Source: Paenibacillus sp. MAHUQ-63 (GTDB taxonomy: Bacteria > Bacillota > Bacilli > Paenibacillales > NBRC-103111). From it: 64,000 bases of DNA. The position numbers and the translations under genes were made by a program. The stretch spans positions 1,727,734 through 1,791,733 of the forward strand of contig NZ_JARADB010000002.1 in assembly GCF_028765165.1 (NCBI RefSeq), in the 5' to 3' direction. A model generated the notes under the pieces. That model did not search any database and was not told the DNA's origin. It saw only the letters and a list, made by a program, of their open reading frames with translations. Below, in pieces: positions 47,301 to 56,871 of the stretch (the stretch's first letter is position 1; each line of letters opens with the position of its first letter).

Positions 47301-50040
47301 CAAGGGCGGAAGCGTTACGCGCGAAATCTATGTTAAGGTGAATCAAGCTCCGCTTATCGCTAATAATATGCTGATTAACGATTTAACTGAAGGCGGACCA
47401 AGCAAAGAACTGGATGTACAAAAATATTTTGCAGACCCGGAAGGCCAGCCTCTGACATTCAAAGCGAACCCGCAGGATCTGAGTAAGGCTACGGTGCAAG
47501 TAAACGGAAGCAAGCTGACCGTCACTCCGTTACTTGGCGGAACGACCAAAGTTACTGTTACAGCAGAGGATACGTATGGCCGATCGGTGTCGTCAGAGTT
47601 GGACTTGATCATTAATAATAATCCTGTAGCCGGTAACCTTGAGAGCATTCCCGTTACTATAGGAGTTCCGTATACGGTAGACCTGGGCAATATCTTTAGT
47701 GATGCGGATGGGGACCAACTCACGTATACTGCTGTATCGTCTCAGGAAGGTACAGTAACGGCATCCGTATACGACGGAAACAAGCTTCATCTGAACGCCT
47801 TGCAGGCAGCTACAGGATCGATTAACGTGACGGTTTCTGCCAATGACGGGAAGGGTGGCTCATCGAGCAAGGACCTCCAAGTGGAAGTCAACCATGCACC
47901 GACTGCAACGGTCTTCGATCCAATAGATCTCGAGAAGAGCTTCTCAACAGAGATCAGCCTGAGCGGGATGTTCCAAGACGTTGATCAGGATACCCTTTCC
48001 TTTAAAGCAGTATCGGAAAAACCAAGCACAGTTACAGCATATGTGAATGAAGACGGATTGCTGAAGCTGACGGGACTTATGGTTGGAGCCTCAAAAGTTA
48101 GCGTTACGGCGGAGGATGGCAAAGGAGGCACTGTTACTACCGATGTGTACGTAAATGTCATCCCTAGACCTAATTCAGCACCGATCGGGCTGCCTATTAA
48201 TGATCAGACACTACAATATGGTGATTCACCGCTTAACCTGGATTTGTCTTCTTATTTTAGCGACTCTGATAAGGACGAACTCACTTACAGTGTACTGTCC
48301 TCGGACCTCAATTCGGTTACGGCCGCAGTATACGGATCCAGCCTGCAGATAACTGCTGCGGGGGTTGGATTTGCAACGGTTCAAGTAACGGCTGACGATG
48401 ATTTTGGAGGCAAGACTGACAATCAATTCGATGTGCTGGTGACGGATCCGGCAGCCAACCAACCACCGGTACTGAGTGCCGTTCCAACCCGGACGGTTGT
48501 TCAGGGGAGTCCTCCGCTTACAATGGACCTAGCTAATTATTTTACTGATCCTGAGGGGGATGTACTTAGCTTTAAAGCAATATCGGATGATACTTCCGTG
48601 GCGGACGTATCTTTAAATGGAAGCTTGTTGTCCATTAGTCCTGGACTGATAGGAACAACTACGGTAACGGCCTCCGTGTATGACGGAACAAATCCTTGGC
48701 TTAAGAGCAGCTTTAAAGTGATTGTTAAACGGCCTAACGTAGCTCCGATTGTTGCATCTTCTATCAGTGACAAGCTATTGACGTTGGGTGTTCAAGCGAA
48801 TGCAATTTCATTGACCGGAGTTTTCCAGGATGCTGACGGGGATGGGCTTACGCATACCGCAACCTCCTCTGATACAGCCATTGTCGACACTGCTATATCC
48901 GGCAATGAGCTTACATTGACTGCTCAAGGAGTTGGTACGGGTACGATAACGGTTACGACCAATGATGGAATGGGTGGATCCACCAATACTTCTTTCCAAG
49001 TAACAGTTAAAGACGCGAACAAGGCACCAGAAGTTTCCTCGACAATTGCGGATAAACTGCTAATTCTGGGAGACCCGACCGACCCTATTTCACTAGCAAG
49101 CTTGTTCCAGGACAATGATGGGGATACCCTTACGTATACGGCTGTCTCATCGGACAGCTCGCTAGTAGGCACGTCAGTAAGCGGTAATAATCTTCAGCTT
49201 CAATTGAATGGCAAGGGAACGGCTACTGTCACGGTTACAGCTAATGACGGGAAGGGCGGAACGGTGGATACATCCTTCAAGGTAAGGGTTTTGAAGGCTG
49301 AAACGTTAACGATTAATACCAAATCCGGCATACAGAATATAAGCTTTGATATAAAGACTTATTTCCCGACCCAGCCAGCGACAGAACTCAAAGTAATACC
49401 ACAGCCATTGTCAGGCATTCTATCCAATTACCAGCTGACCTTAACAACTGGCATGGCAAACGGCTCCACTTTAATTGTTGCTGCTAGTGATGATACCGGT
49501 CTGCGCGTGAAACTTATGATAGAACAGCAGACGACACGTAAAGCGTTTATTTCCGATTATGTGGATGGTTCTAACGGACGAGCAGCCATTCAGGTCTATT
49601 ACCCGGATGACGGTATGTCGGGCATGCAAACGGGTTACGAATTGTTTTTTTATCAATGGGTGAACTCAACAAATAAAGCACGAGTTTGGTCTTTGCCGTT
49701 TTTGCCGTTCTACCCAGGGATGCCGTACATTATTATAAATAGCAATTTCTATGATTTTTTTGATATCACTAACGCCGCTTATTATAACGATGAGGCATTC
49801 TTTAGCTTAGATGGATACACTCTGTACGCTCTCGTATTAAAGAAAGACGGCCAAGTTGTTGACGTTATAGGGAATCCGGTAGAGAACCCTACAATCGCTC
49901 CACCGTCTATTCTCCCTAAAGGAGGCACCATTGTTAGAAAATCGGGCATTCTTTCCGGATCCCAGTCGTTTAGCCCGTTCGGAGAATGGGATAGTTTCCC
50001 GAAAGATACATTTACGAACTTAGGACGTCACCAGCCATAA
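44392..50040 (+). CDS. Giant SLH surface protein with 12 Ig/cadherin-like repeats and LTD-like C-terminus
   Basis: 1882 residues. Signal peptide LAALFSLMLPVQAVPAFA; three SLH domains (~25-200; e.g. FTDIQDSYAKEAIIKLYKDGIISG) that bind pyruvylated wall polymers; a region of short beta strands (~220-490, beta-helix-like); a Thr-rich linker (~500-515); then twelve repeats of ~88 residues starting at NHAPLVAKP and using N-x-AP ... F-x-D-x-D-G-D-x-L-x-Y ... VTVTAxDGxGG, the bacterial Ig/cadherin-like pattern with calcium-binding type Asp. The last ~170 residues end EWDSFPKDTFTNLGRH, the lamin-tail-like (LTD) ending of wall and extracellular nuclease proteins. Anchored to the cell wall. Role is likely adhesion or matrix; neighbour is a second SLH giant. 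Confidence 0.85.
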   Translation: MKKNYWLAALFSLMLPVQAVPAFASDQQPFTDIQDSYAKEAIIKLYKDGIISGTGAHLFEPSRRISRQDVALLLVHALQLDTGEIRATNSFSDIPVGHYAYEAVETLHKLGVVNGISEDQFGADVPITREEIAAILMRIGHYLKNGQGVRLAVQDKEAVSDWAKDYVQAAIESGIMVGDGVNFHPKDNLQRQEAVQVIFNFILNHKNFAVVQNVSKDSVVLNGTTYKIPVYLQGILNEDNNPVLQDAFITFTSYHNTIQRITSLEITKGGKEPRSEEKEFTGNLVFNGHGAVLDGTLYIGADFITLKDMYIKKDLVIGEEAKNDFYSESIRVDGSTLVNGGSQDTVVFQDATLNSVEINKQNVRVEPIGQTSVSQITVNSSSTIQADSNITIPKLTIADGANNVSLNAAVSTLEVSGTQGKTLSGTSNIATLTITEGASVNLATTGSVGTLQIVSDASKLTLGSTTTVNSLVIPENISVSSVVSNYNQVSSQVGTVSTPTSTTTTTTTTTTTNSTNTNHAPLVAKPVAPQQINLYGGEQTISISETFQDQDNDSLKLTATSRNPGIVAATLNGTDLTLKPISLGTAVIILGANDGKKTTSSSISVTVFNGNRAPQASEVSIPDQLLSLGKEPVAIDLSDKFSDPEGNPLTYEAKVIPSDLVTTVVKDNKLYLSTEATSGKAVVTVTAADGNGGVGSRSFNANINEAPAIVTPIPEQKEMTEGGASVSLELTEYIKDPEGNALTFAVNSQDQSVATVDLVGSKLTITPLYAGSTKVNVTAEDPFGRTVTCEVTVDINGNPSADKIVANQIVTINGNELTVGLADVFSDQNGDHLNYRVKVKDESIVSADIAPGSTNLLIRGQKAGSTQVTVTAEDGRGGSVSTSFEVLSNQAPKASSIDLNEQMISIGIDPIEIDLEDKFADLDGDELSYEVKSEHPEIVVSVLDAAKKKLLLSTVASSGESKVTITANDGKGGSVTREIYVKVNQAPLIANNMLINDLTEGGPSKELDVQKYFADPEGQPLTFKANPQDLSKATVQVNGSKLTVTPLLGGTTKVTVTAEDTYGRSVSSELDLIINNNPVAGNLESIPVTIGVPYTVDLGNIFSDADGDQLTYTAVSSQEGTVTASVYDGNKLHLNALQAATGSINVTVSANDGKGGSSSKDLQVEVNHAPTATVFDPIDLEKSFSTEISLSGMFQDVDQDTLSFKAVSEKPSTVTAYVNEDGLLKLTGLMVGASKVSVTAEDGKGGTVTTDVYVNVIPRPNSAPIGLPINDQTLQYGDSPLNLDLSSYFSDSDKDELTYSVLSSDLNSVTAAVYGSSLQITAAGVGFATVQVTADDDFGGKTDNQFDVLVTDPAANQPPVLSAVPTRTVVQGSPPLTMDLANYFTDPEGDVLSFKAISDDTSVADVSLNGSLLSISPGLIGTTTVTASVYDGTNPWLKSSFKVIVKRPNVAPIVASSISDKLLTLGVQANAISLTGVFQDADGDGLTHTATSSDTAIVDTAISGNELTLTAQGVGTGTITVTTNDGMGGSTNTSFQVTVKDANKAPEVSSTIADKLLILGDPTDPISLASLFQDNDGDTLTYTAVSSDSSLVGTSVSGNNLQLQLNGKGTATVTVTANDGKGGTVDTSFKVRVLKAETLTINTKSGIQNISFDIKTYFPTQPATELKVIPQPLSGILSNYQLTLTTGMANGSTLIVAASDDTGLRVKLMIEQQTTRKAFISDYVDGSNGRAAIQVYYPDDGMSGMQTGYELFFYQWVNSTNKARVWSLPFLPFYPGMPYIIINSNFYDFFDITNAAYYNDEAFFSLDGYTLYALVLKKDGQVVDVIGNPVENPTIAPPSILPKGGTIVRKSGILSGSQSFSPFGEWDSFPKDTFTNLGRHQP
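45898..45920. repeat. (ACA)n microsatellite in Thr-rich linker
   Basis: About eight ACA/AAC units code for a run of Thr in the linker between the wall-binding part and the Ig repeats. Such runs change length easily. Confidence 0.8.
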
Positions 50041-50155
50041 AAAGACGCAAAAAGAAGCGGCGCATATGGATAGCCGCTTCCTTCTGTAAACTTGGCGTGA
50101 CGTAAAATAGGAATTGGATAAAGTTCTTTGACAATCATATAATGGGGTGAAATTT

Positions 50156-53100
50156 TTGAAAAAAAAGAAGTTCAATGGGCGAAATTTGCTCGTAGTCATC
50201 ATGCTTGTTTTCGCTAGTATAGGATTCCCTCAATTCTCTGGTACTACTCTAGCTGCAGCCCCTTGGGGGAATGCTGTTTCTGGGACAACGGATGATCTAG
50301 TCAATGTTTACTATGGAAATGGGTTATTTGTCGCAGTTGGTAATGCGGGGACCATATTAACCTCTAGCGATGGAATCACTTGGGACAAGAAGACGCTGTC
50401 TGGCGGAGATGATTTATCCGCGGTTGTGTACTCTGAAGGTAAATGGGTAATTGGCGGTGCGAATGGAGTCATTTATACTTCAACGGATCCAACGATTGTC
50501 TCTTCGTGGCAACTTGCAGAAACCGATGGCGTTAGTAGTATCATATGGAACATAACTGTAGGTGGGAATGGAACATTAGTCGCTGTCGCTGAAAACGGTG
50601 AAATTCTTTATTCAACGGATGGCGGCGAGATTTGGCATAATGATTTTACCAATGCTTTTGGTTTCTATGGGGTTCATTATGGAACTGCCAAAGGTAAGAG
50701 TCGATATGTGGCAGTAGGTCAGACAGCTGAGATTCAAACTTCGGATGACGGGGTCGGAGGCTGGGAATGGAGAGACGCTGGAGCTGGTGTGAATTTGTAC
50801 AGTATTACCTCAGGTAATGATCTTTTTGTTGCTGTTGGAGACACAACATTGCTTACCTCCCCAGATGGCATAGACTGGTCGTCGTTAACATGGCCAACTG
50901 AAGCACCGACAGGCAACTTATACAGCGTTGCATATGCGGGTAACAAATTCATAGCCGTAGGTGAGAACGGTACGGTTCTTACCTCGCTAGACGGTAAAAC
51001 ATGGGATTATGAATCCGCTGGCACCATAGGTTATCTTCTGGGGGTTGCCGGGGGACATGATCGATATGTGGCTGTCGGTGAGGGTGGAATGATTAAAACT
51101 CAACCGATGAGCAGCAATGCGAACTTGAGTGATCTGAAATTGGACGGGGGAACTCCATACGCACCTGCGTTTTCAAGTGCTACTACTTCATATACATGGA
51201 GCGTCACGAGTGATGTTGATACGGTGCAAGTTACCCCTTTTCTTCAGGACTCTTTTGCAACTGTGACCATTAACGGGAAACAAGGGTTCGACGGTATGAA
51301 CAAGTCCGTATCCTTAAACCAAGGTTTGAATCAGATCACAATTGTTGTCACCGCTCAAAATGGAACAAGCAAAACCTATACGCTTGATATCACTAGGGGC
51401 AGCACAGTTTCAAATAATGCGAACCTAAGCAACTTGACTGTGAGTGCCGGCACGTTAGCACCAAGCTTTACAGCTGATCAAACGGAATACACGGCAAGCG
51501 TAGCTAATGGTATAACGAGTGTAGACGTAACGGCAATGGCAGCAGACAGCAGCGCAACAGTTGAAGTTACAGAAGCAGTGAACGGTCACGTGGCGCTGAT
51601 TGTGGGTGAGAATATGATTCATGTACAAGTCAAAGCCCAAGACAGCACACCGAAGACATACACAATCAAGGTAACGCGTGAGGCATCCTCGAATGCGAAC
51701 TTGAGTAATCTAACGTTAAGTGAAGGCACGTTAGCACCAAGCTTTACAGCTGATCAAACGGAATACACGGCAAGCGTAGCTAATGGTGTAACGAGTGTAG
51801 ACGTAACGGCAATAGCAGACAGCAGCGCAACAGTTGAAGTTACAGAAGCAGTGAACGGTCATGTGCCGCTGATTGTGGGTGAGAATGTGATTCATGTACA
51901 AGTCACAGCCCAAGACAGCACACCGAAGACATACACAGTCAAGGTAACGCGTGCGGAGGCTCCCACAATGAACAGTACAATCAGCACTGCTATGGCCAGG
52001 TTTGATAAGAAGATAACCGCACAGGCAGACATAGCCACAACTATGACGCTGAACGGCAATATACTCAGCAGCATCCAAAACGGGGCGGCAAATCTGGTGC
52101 TGAATACGGACTACACGGTTTCGGGAAACGATGTAACCATCAATAAAGCCTATTTAGCAACACAAGCGGTGGGCACTACGGTTCTGACGTTTAACTTCAG
52201 TGCAGGCAGCGCACAGACACTGACAATTTCTATCACCGAAACGATAGATCCGGACACCACTTTACCAGAAGCACCAACGATTAACCTAAATCCGAATTCA
52301 TGGACTAATGGCAGTGTAACGGCAACAATCTATGGTGAACCGGGAGCAACAATAGAGTATCGTCTATCTCCAACTGCTAGCTGGCACGTTTATACCACAC
52401 CGGTTGTTTTGAATGAAGAGGGCGAATACAGTATCTACGCCAGACAAACGGATGCATCAATTAACATTAGCGGGACAAATAGTGCGATTATAAGAATAGA
52501 TAAAACTAAGCCTGTTATTCAACTTATTGGCGATGAATCTGTCTCTGTCTACTACCAAGGAGAATTTACGGATCCTGGCGTTCTTGTAACAGATAACTTA
52601 ACTCAGAATCCGCAAGCTACTGTAACGGGGAATGTAAATACAGGTGTTGTCGGTAGCTATCAAATCTTCTATCAGGTTGTGGATGCAGCCGGCAACGCGG
52701 CCGATCAGAAGGTGAGGACAGTACACGTGATTGCGAAACCCAAAGGTCTTCGATTTGATCAAGCAACCTATACAGTGAAAGAAAAAGGCAGCATGCCTTT
52801 CCATCTTCATATGAATTTTGACGGTGGAGATGATCAAGACGTTACTCTTCTGGGTAACTATTCCTTTGCGCCTATTGGGATAGCCAGTGCCTCGGTGGAC
52901 GGTACCATTCAAGGCATTAAGGCTGGACAAACTGTACTCACAGCTGTTTATGATAATCGATCGATTAGCGTTCCAATTAACGTACAAGCAGAGACGCTTG
53001 ATGTTTATGATGCAGCCCAGCAAGTTCAAATTGGTTATGATGCAGGGGATACTTGGGAAAGTGTAACACAAAATGTGGTTCTCCCTACTATAGGGAAAAA

Positions 53101-54709
53101 CGACACTATTGTTACATGGTTATCTAGTGATCCAGACGTAATCTCAAATATAGGTCGTGTTACGCGTCCAACAACTGGTGACAAGACGATTTACATGCTT
53201 GCAACGGTCAAGAAGGAGCAGCTAGTAGCCAAGAAAACATTCCTTGTGATTGTAAAAAAGAGCTCCTTAAGCGTAGTTAGCGAGGAATCAACACGCACTG
53301 TACCCGTTCGTGTAGGTGAAACGCAAAATGATGTGGAGCAAACGACAATAGTACGGAAAACCTTGTCTGACGGAACGAAGATTGATAAGGTAACGCTGGA
53401 AGCAGATAAAGCACAAGCCGCAATATCTGAAGCGATTGCCCAGAACCAAACACTTGTAAGGGTAGTCGTTAACGACATCCCGACAGACCGTGCGAATGAA
53501 GTTGCGGTAGAGGTGTCTTCATCAGCTTACAAGAATATGGCCTCTAAGCTAGACTTGGCTATTGAAACGGATGAAGCAACCGTGTTGCTGCCTAAGGATA
53601 CCTTACAGCTTCTGGAGCAGGCAAATGTGGAACTTTTCTTCCGGTTTGTTCCAATTCGGGACGCTGAGCTTGCTAATCAGGTTAAACAGCAAGCACAGAT
53701 GGATGCAAAGGTAGCCGAACAATCTGTGAATAAAACTGTTAGTCAAATCGGTACGCCGATGGAAATTGAAACCAATGTAACGTCGGACAGTCCAAAAGAG
53801 ACCAAGCTCGTATTCCCGTTGGCGAAATTAAACCCGCCTTCGAATACATTGGAGCGCGAAGCGTATTTTGCTAACTTGTATATTTTTATTGAACACAGTG
53901 ATGGAACGACTGAATTTAAAAAGGGTACGGTGGAGAGAGATACCGGAGGCAACATTATCGGATTATCTGTCCTCATTAACAAATTCAGTACCTTTACCGT
54001 GTTAAAGCTGGATGAAATTAATAACACTTCAAATGGTAACTCCGGTCATGTTACGACGGCTCCTGAAATTACTCAAACGGTTCCTACTACTGAGGATATA
54101 GAAAACGTTACCGTGAAGCCTTATATTAATGGCTTCGAAGACAGTCTCTTCCTTCCGGAACGGCAGACAAGTCGAGCAGAGTTTGCTGCGATGTTATGGC
54201 GGATCATGCTAAGTGAGGGAAGCGGGCAAGCTATAGCAACGGGGAAAAATAGCTATGAGGATGTTTCGGCAAGCCATTGGGCTTTTGAAGCTATTGAAGG
54301 TCTACGCTTAAAAGGAATTATGACCGGTGTTACAAAGAATGAATTCCAGCCTGAGCGTCCTGTCACTCGTGCTGAGCTCGCAACATTAGCCGTTAGATCG
54401 AAAGTGCTTAAGGATACCGAAATATCTGGAAATGCCTCCTTCCCTGATATTCAAGGCCATTGGGCTGAAGAATCGATTAAGTTGTTAGCGGCACAGGAAA
54501 TTGTAAGAGGGTATGACGATGGAGGCTTCCATCCCAATGATGGCGTTACTCGAGCAGAGGCAGTGACGATACTGAATCGCTTGATGAAGCGAGTGTTACC
54601 TGAGATCGCTAACCCAAAAGCGACTTGGAGAGATGTGAATAGTTCTCACTGGGCTTTCAAGGATATTGAAGCGGCATCACGAGTTTATACAATAGAAAGC
54701 ACAAAATAA
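50156..54709 (+). CDS. Large SLH surface protein with N-terminal beta-propeller and cadherin-like domains
   Basis: About 1517 residues; TTG 50156 is preferred as GGGGTGA lies upstream. Signal peptide LLVVIMLVFASIGFPQFSGTTLAAA. Residues ~35-320: six to seven BNR/sialidase-like blades (FVAVGNAGTILTSSDGITW, FIAVGENGTVLTSLDGKTW). ~325-600: three cadherin-like beta-sandwich (PF12733 type) domains beginning NANLSDLKL, NANLSNLTV, NANLSNLTL. ~600-800: X2/Ig-like (AMARFDKKITAQADI) and DUF5011-type (YQGEFTDPGVLVTDN) domains. C-terminal ~130 residues: three SLH motifs (VSASHWAFEAIEGL, GHWAEESIKLL, SSHWAFKDIEA), the last shortened. Wall-anchored. Follows the first SLH gene by 115 bases. Confidence 0.83.
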   Translation: MKKKKFNGRNLLVVIMLVFASIGFPQFSGTTLAAAPWGNAVSGTTDDLVNVYYGNGLFVAVGNAGTILTSSDGITWDKKTLSGGDDLSAVVYSEGKWVIGGANGVIYTSTDPTIVSSWQLAETDGVSSIIWNITVGGNGTLVAVAENGEILYSTDGGEIWHNDFTNAFGFYGVHYGTAKGKSRYVAVGQTAEIQTSDDGVGGWEWRDAGAGVNLYSITSGNDLFVAVGDTTLLTSPDGIDWSSLTWPTEAPTGNLYSVAYAGNKFIAVGENGTVLTSLDGKTWDYESAGTIGYLLGVAGGHDRYVAVGEGGMIKTQPMSSNANLSDLKLDGGTPYAPAFSSATTSYTWSVTSDVDTVQVTPFLQDSFATVTINGKQGFDGMNKSVSLNQGLNQITIVVTAQNGTSKTYTLDITRGSTVSNNANLSNLTVSAGTLAPSFTADQTEYTASVANGITSVDVTAMAADSSATVEVTEAVNGHVALIVGENMIHVQVKAQDSTPKTYTIKVTREASSNANLSNLTLSEGTLAPSFTADQTEYTASVANGVTSVDVTAIADSSATVEVTEAVNGHVPLIVGENVIHVQVTAQDSTPKTYTVKVTRAEAPTMNSTISTAMARFDKKITAQADIATTMTLNGNILSSIQNGAANLVLNTDYTVSGNDVTINKAYLATQAVGTTVLTFNFSAGSAQTLTISITETIDPDTTLPEAPTINLNPNSWTNGSVTATIYGEPGATIEYRLSPTASWHVYTTPVVLNEEGEYSIYARQTDASINISGTNSAIIRIDKTKPVIQLIGDESVSVYYQGEFTDPGVLVTDNLTQNPQATVTGNVNTGVVGSYQIFYQVVDAAGNAADQKVRTVHVIAKPKGLRFDQATYTVKEKGSMPFHLHMNFDGGDDQDVTLLGNYSFAPIGIASASVDGTIQGIKAGQTVLTAVYDNRSISVPINVQAETLDVYDAAQQVQIGYDAGDTWESVTQNVVLPTIGKNDTIVTWLSSDPDVISNIGRVTRPTTGDKTIYMLATVKKEQLVAKKTFLVIVKKSSLSVVSEESTRTVPVRVGETQNDVEQTTIVRKTLSDGTKIDKVTLEADKAQAAISEAIAQNQTLVRVVVNDIPTDRANEVAVEVSSSAYKNMASKLDLAIETDEATVLLPKDTLQLLEQANVELFFRFVPIRDAELANQVKQQAQMDAKVAEQSVNKTVSQIGTPMEIETNVTSDSPKETKLVFPLAKLNPPSNTLEREAYFANLYIFIEHSDGTTEFKKGTVERDTGGNIIGLSVLINKFSTFTVLKLDEINNTSNGNSGHVTTAPEITQTVPTTEDIENVTVKPYINGFEDSLFLPERQTSRAEFAAMLWRIMLSEGSGQAIATGKNSYEDVSASHWAFEAIEGLRLKGIMTGVTKNEFQPERPVTRAELATLAVRSKVLKDTEISGNASFPDIQGHWAEESIKLLAAQEIVRGYDDGGFHPNDGVTRAEAVTILNRLMKRVLPEIANPKATWRDVNSSHWAFKDIEAASRVYTIESTK
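51416..51955 (+). repeat. Tandem duplication of a cadherin-like domain
   Basis: Two units, about 51416-51684 and 51692-51955, are nearly identical at the DNA level (offset 276 bases, 273 after a 3-base difference at GCAATGGCAGCAGAC versus GCAATAGCAGAC). They encode consecutive NANLSNL domains. Third-position sites are almost unchanged, so the duplication or conversion is recent. Confidence 0.85.
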
Positions 54710-54720
54710 TAACAAATTAT

Positions 54721-54764
54721 AGGGCGTCCTACAGCTATCTAGCGGAGGGCGCCCTTCGTTTTTA
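54721..54764 (+). terminator. Rho-independent terminator
   Basis: AGGGCG ... GGGCGCCCT-type stem and TTTTT tail after the second SLH gene. It lies in the 412-base gap 54710-55121; the rest has no gene I can support. Confidence 0.65.
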
Positions 54765-55121
54765 TCAGCAAAACCCTTCAAGAAATGGCAGTCCCACAGC
54801 ACCGTTTGCTAATCTCAAGTGAAAGGAGTCAATAATGGATGTTCTTGTAGGGTTCTTATTAAATTGACCAAAACGAAAGGATTATTGAATTAATGAAAGA
54901 AAAATGCAGTAAACACTCCGCTAACGGAGATCGATGGTGTGAAAAAAGCGTGACTGGTGGTATAAGGTAACCCAAGATAAAATTAGGAAACATGGCCCTG
55001 CCTTACCGTCAATTAAAAGATATGGGTTCAGTCTTGCTGACCCATCGACATGAAGCGACTTACGTCTCCTACATACTCGGTTAGAATAGATTTACCGATA
55101 TTGAAAAGGAGGATTTTGACA

Positions 55122-56705
55122 TTGAATAGTTACGATGTCATTATGATTGGAAGCGGCCACAATGCCTTGATTACAGCCGCTTACTTGACTAGAGCGGGCC
55201 GCAGTGTGTTAGTGTTAGAGAAAAACGATCGTCCAGGAGGTTTCCTACGCACGGAGGAACTCACCCTCCCTGGCTTTAAACATGATGTGTATGCAGCGGC
55301 CCATCCGCTTTTATTGACTGGCCCCGCCTATGCAGACCTTCGGGAAGCTCTTGAAGAACGCGGACTTCGTTACATAAATACCGAACTTCCAACCGGCGTT
55401 TCGATGGAGGATGGGCAGACGGGCGTGTTTTCCCGTTCATTTGAGGACCTAGTAGTAGAAGCTGAGCGGCTGGCACCTGGGGATGGCGACGTTCTGGCTC
55501 GTTTGTTTGGAGAATTCAATCCCTATGCCGGCGATGTATTTTCACTATTTAATTTGGACCTCTCCGGTACTCAAGCATCCGAAATACTTACTAAGCTGCT
55601 TCACGACAAAGGACGGCCGGGCTACTCGGGGTTCGCTGCATCTGTCTTTTCAACCGCCCGAAATGTGGTAAGTTCTTTGCAATCCGCTGCACTTCGCTCG
55701 ATGCTGGCGTCGTGGGTTACACATCTAGGGCGGACACCGGACGAAATCGGAAGCGGCATCTGGGTCCCACTCACAGCTATGGCGTTGATGGGCGGCGGCA
55801 TGCCTATACCTGAAGGTGGCAGCGAGAAGCTTGCACAGGCCTTAGCGCAATTGATACAGGACCAGGGTGGTACCATCCGCGTCCATTCAAACGCTAAACG
55901 TATTATCGTGAAGCATGGTCGTGCCGTTAGCGTGCAGACATCAGACGGCGAGGAATTCCAAGTTAATCAGGCAGTCGTTGCCTCGACCGGTCCGGATCAG
56001 CTCTACCTTTCGCTGCTGGATAATGTTGAGGTTAGTGCTCCTCTGCGTGAGCAAGCCAAGCATTTCCGTTATGGTCGAGGCTGCGTACAAATCCACCTTG
56101 CGCTTAGCGAGCCCCCGCGATGGCCGGATGCGCGTTTCGCCAAGGTCGGTCAGCCGCATTTGACGGATGGGTTAGATGGGTTCACGCAAGCGATTGCGCA
56201 AGCGATGTCGGGTTTGCTTCCGGCCAAGCCGACCTTTACGGTGGACTGCTCCACAAATCTTGATCCGTCTCGCGCGCCGGCAGGCAAGGCTGTGATGCGT
56301 ATTCAAGTTCTTGAAGTGCCTTGTCGTCCACGTGGCGATGCTGCAAATCAAATTGATGTTGGCGACGGGACTTGGACCCCGGATCTCACTGCGCGTTTCG
56401 TAGAGCGTGTGTTAAAAATTGTAAGAAAACATATCCCTAATATTCCAGACGCGGTTATCGGTCATGCGGTTGTAACTCCTGATACGATTGCACGCTACAA
56501 CCCCAATTCAGGCCCAGGCGATCCGTACGGAGGTGCCCATGATTTGGCGCAGAGTTTTCTTTTCCGGCCGCTTCCGGCGCAGCCCAGTCATCAGACGGAA
56601 GTGCCGAACCTGTTTATGCTGGGAGCGGCAACCTGGCCGGGTCACGGCATTAATGGAGGATCAGGCTACATCGTCGCCCAAAAGCTACTGTCACAAGATT
56701 ACTAG
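55122..56705 (+). CDS. Phytoene-desaturase-like NAD(P)/FAD-dependent oxidoreductase
   Basis: About 527 residues; TTG 55122 with AAGGAGG nine bases upstream. YDVIMIGSGHNALITAAYLTRAGRSVLVLEKNDRPGGFLRT is the FAD-binding start; MALMGGGMPIPEGGSEKLAQAL and FMLGAATWPGHGINGGSGYIVAQKLL at the end are the CrtI/PDS-like family marks. Members oxidise or desaturate polyenes or unknown lipids. No carotenoid genes are nearby, so the substrate is open. Single gene with its own terminator. Confidence 0.82.
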   Translation: MNSYDVIMIGSGHNALITAAYLTRAGRSVLVLEKNDRPGGFLRTEELTLPGFKHDVYAAAHPLLLTGPAYADLREALEERGLRYINTELPTGVSMEDGQTGVFSRSFEDLVVEAERLAPGDGDVLARLFGEFNPYAGDVFSLFNLDLSGTQASEILTKLLHDKGRPGYSGFAASVFSTARNVVSSLQSAALRSMLASWVTHLGRTPDEIGSGIWVPLTAMALMGGGMPIPEGGSEKLAQALAQLIQDQGGTIRVHSNAKRIIVKHGRAVSVQTSDGEEFQVNQAVVASTGPDQLYLSLLDNVEVSAPLREQAKHFRYGRGCVQIHLALSEPPRWPDARFAKVGQPHLTDGLDGFTQAIAQAMSGLLPAKPTFTVDCSTNLDPSRAPAGKAVMRIQVLEVPCRPRGDAANQIDVGDGTWTPDLTARFVERVLKIVRKHIPNIPDAVIGHAVVTPDTIARYNPNSGPGDPYGGAHDLAQSFLFRPLPAQPSHQTEVPNLFMLGAATWPGHGINGGSGYIVAQKLLSQDY

Positions 56706-56746
56706 CAGTATCGGAAAAATCAGATCCAAGAACATTGAAACACCGC

Positions 56747-56779
56747 GGCAGCCGGTCATATGACGATCGGCTGCCTTTT
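56747..56779 (+). terminator. Rho-independent terminator
   Basis: GGCAGCCG ... CGGCTGCC with TTTTC. It closely resembles the stem ending operon B at 39715, a likely common family of terminators. Confidence 0.8.
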
Positions 56780-56871
56780 CTACGCTAATTAGAGTTTAGT
56801 TTCAATATGCGTTAAAAGATTGGGATTCTGGGTGGCCCGGCCAGTCGGCTTAAAATTATGAAAGCAAACTC

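Noticed and set aside
45435..49172. Several long antisense frames inside the SLH gene
   Set aside because: They are shadows created by the repeated Thr/Val/Ser codons of the Ig repeats.
51416..51955. CRISPR-like or IS-like repeat
   Set aside because: The repeats are in-frame protein domains of one gene with no spacers or terminal inverted repeats.
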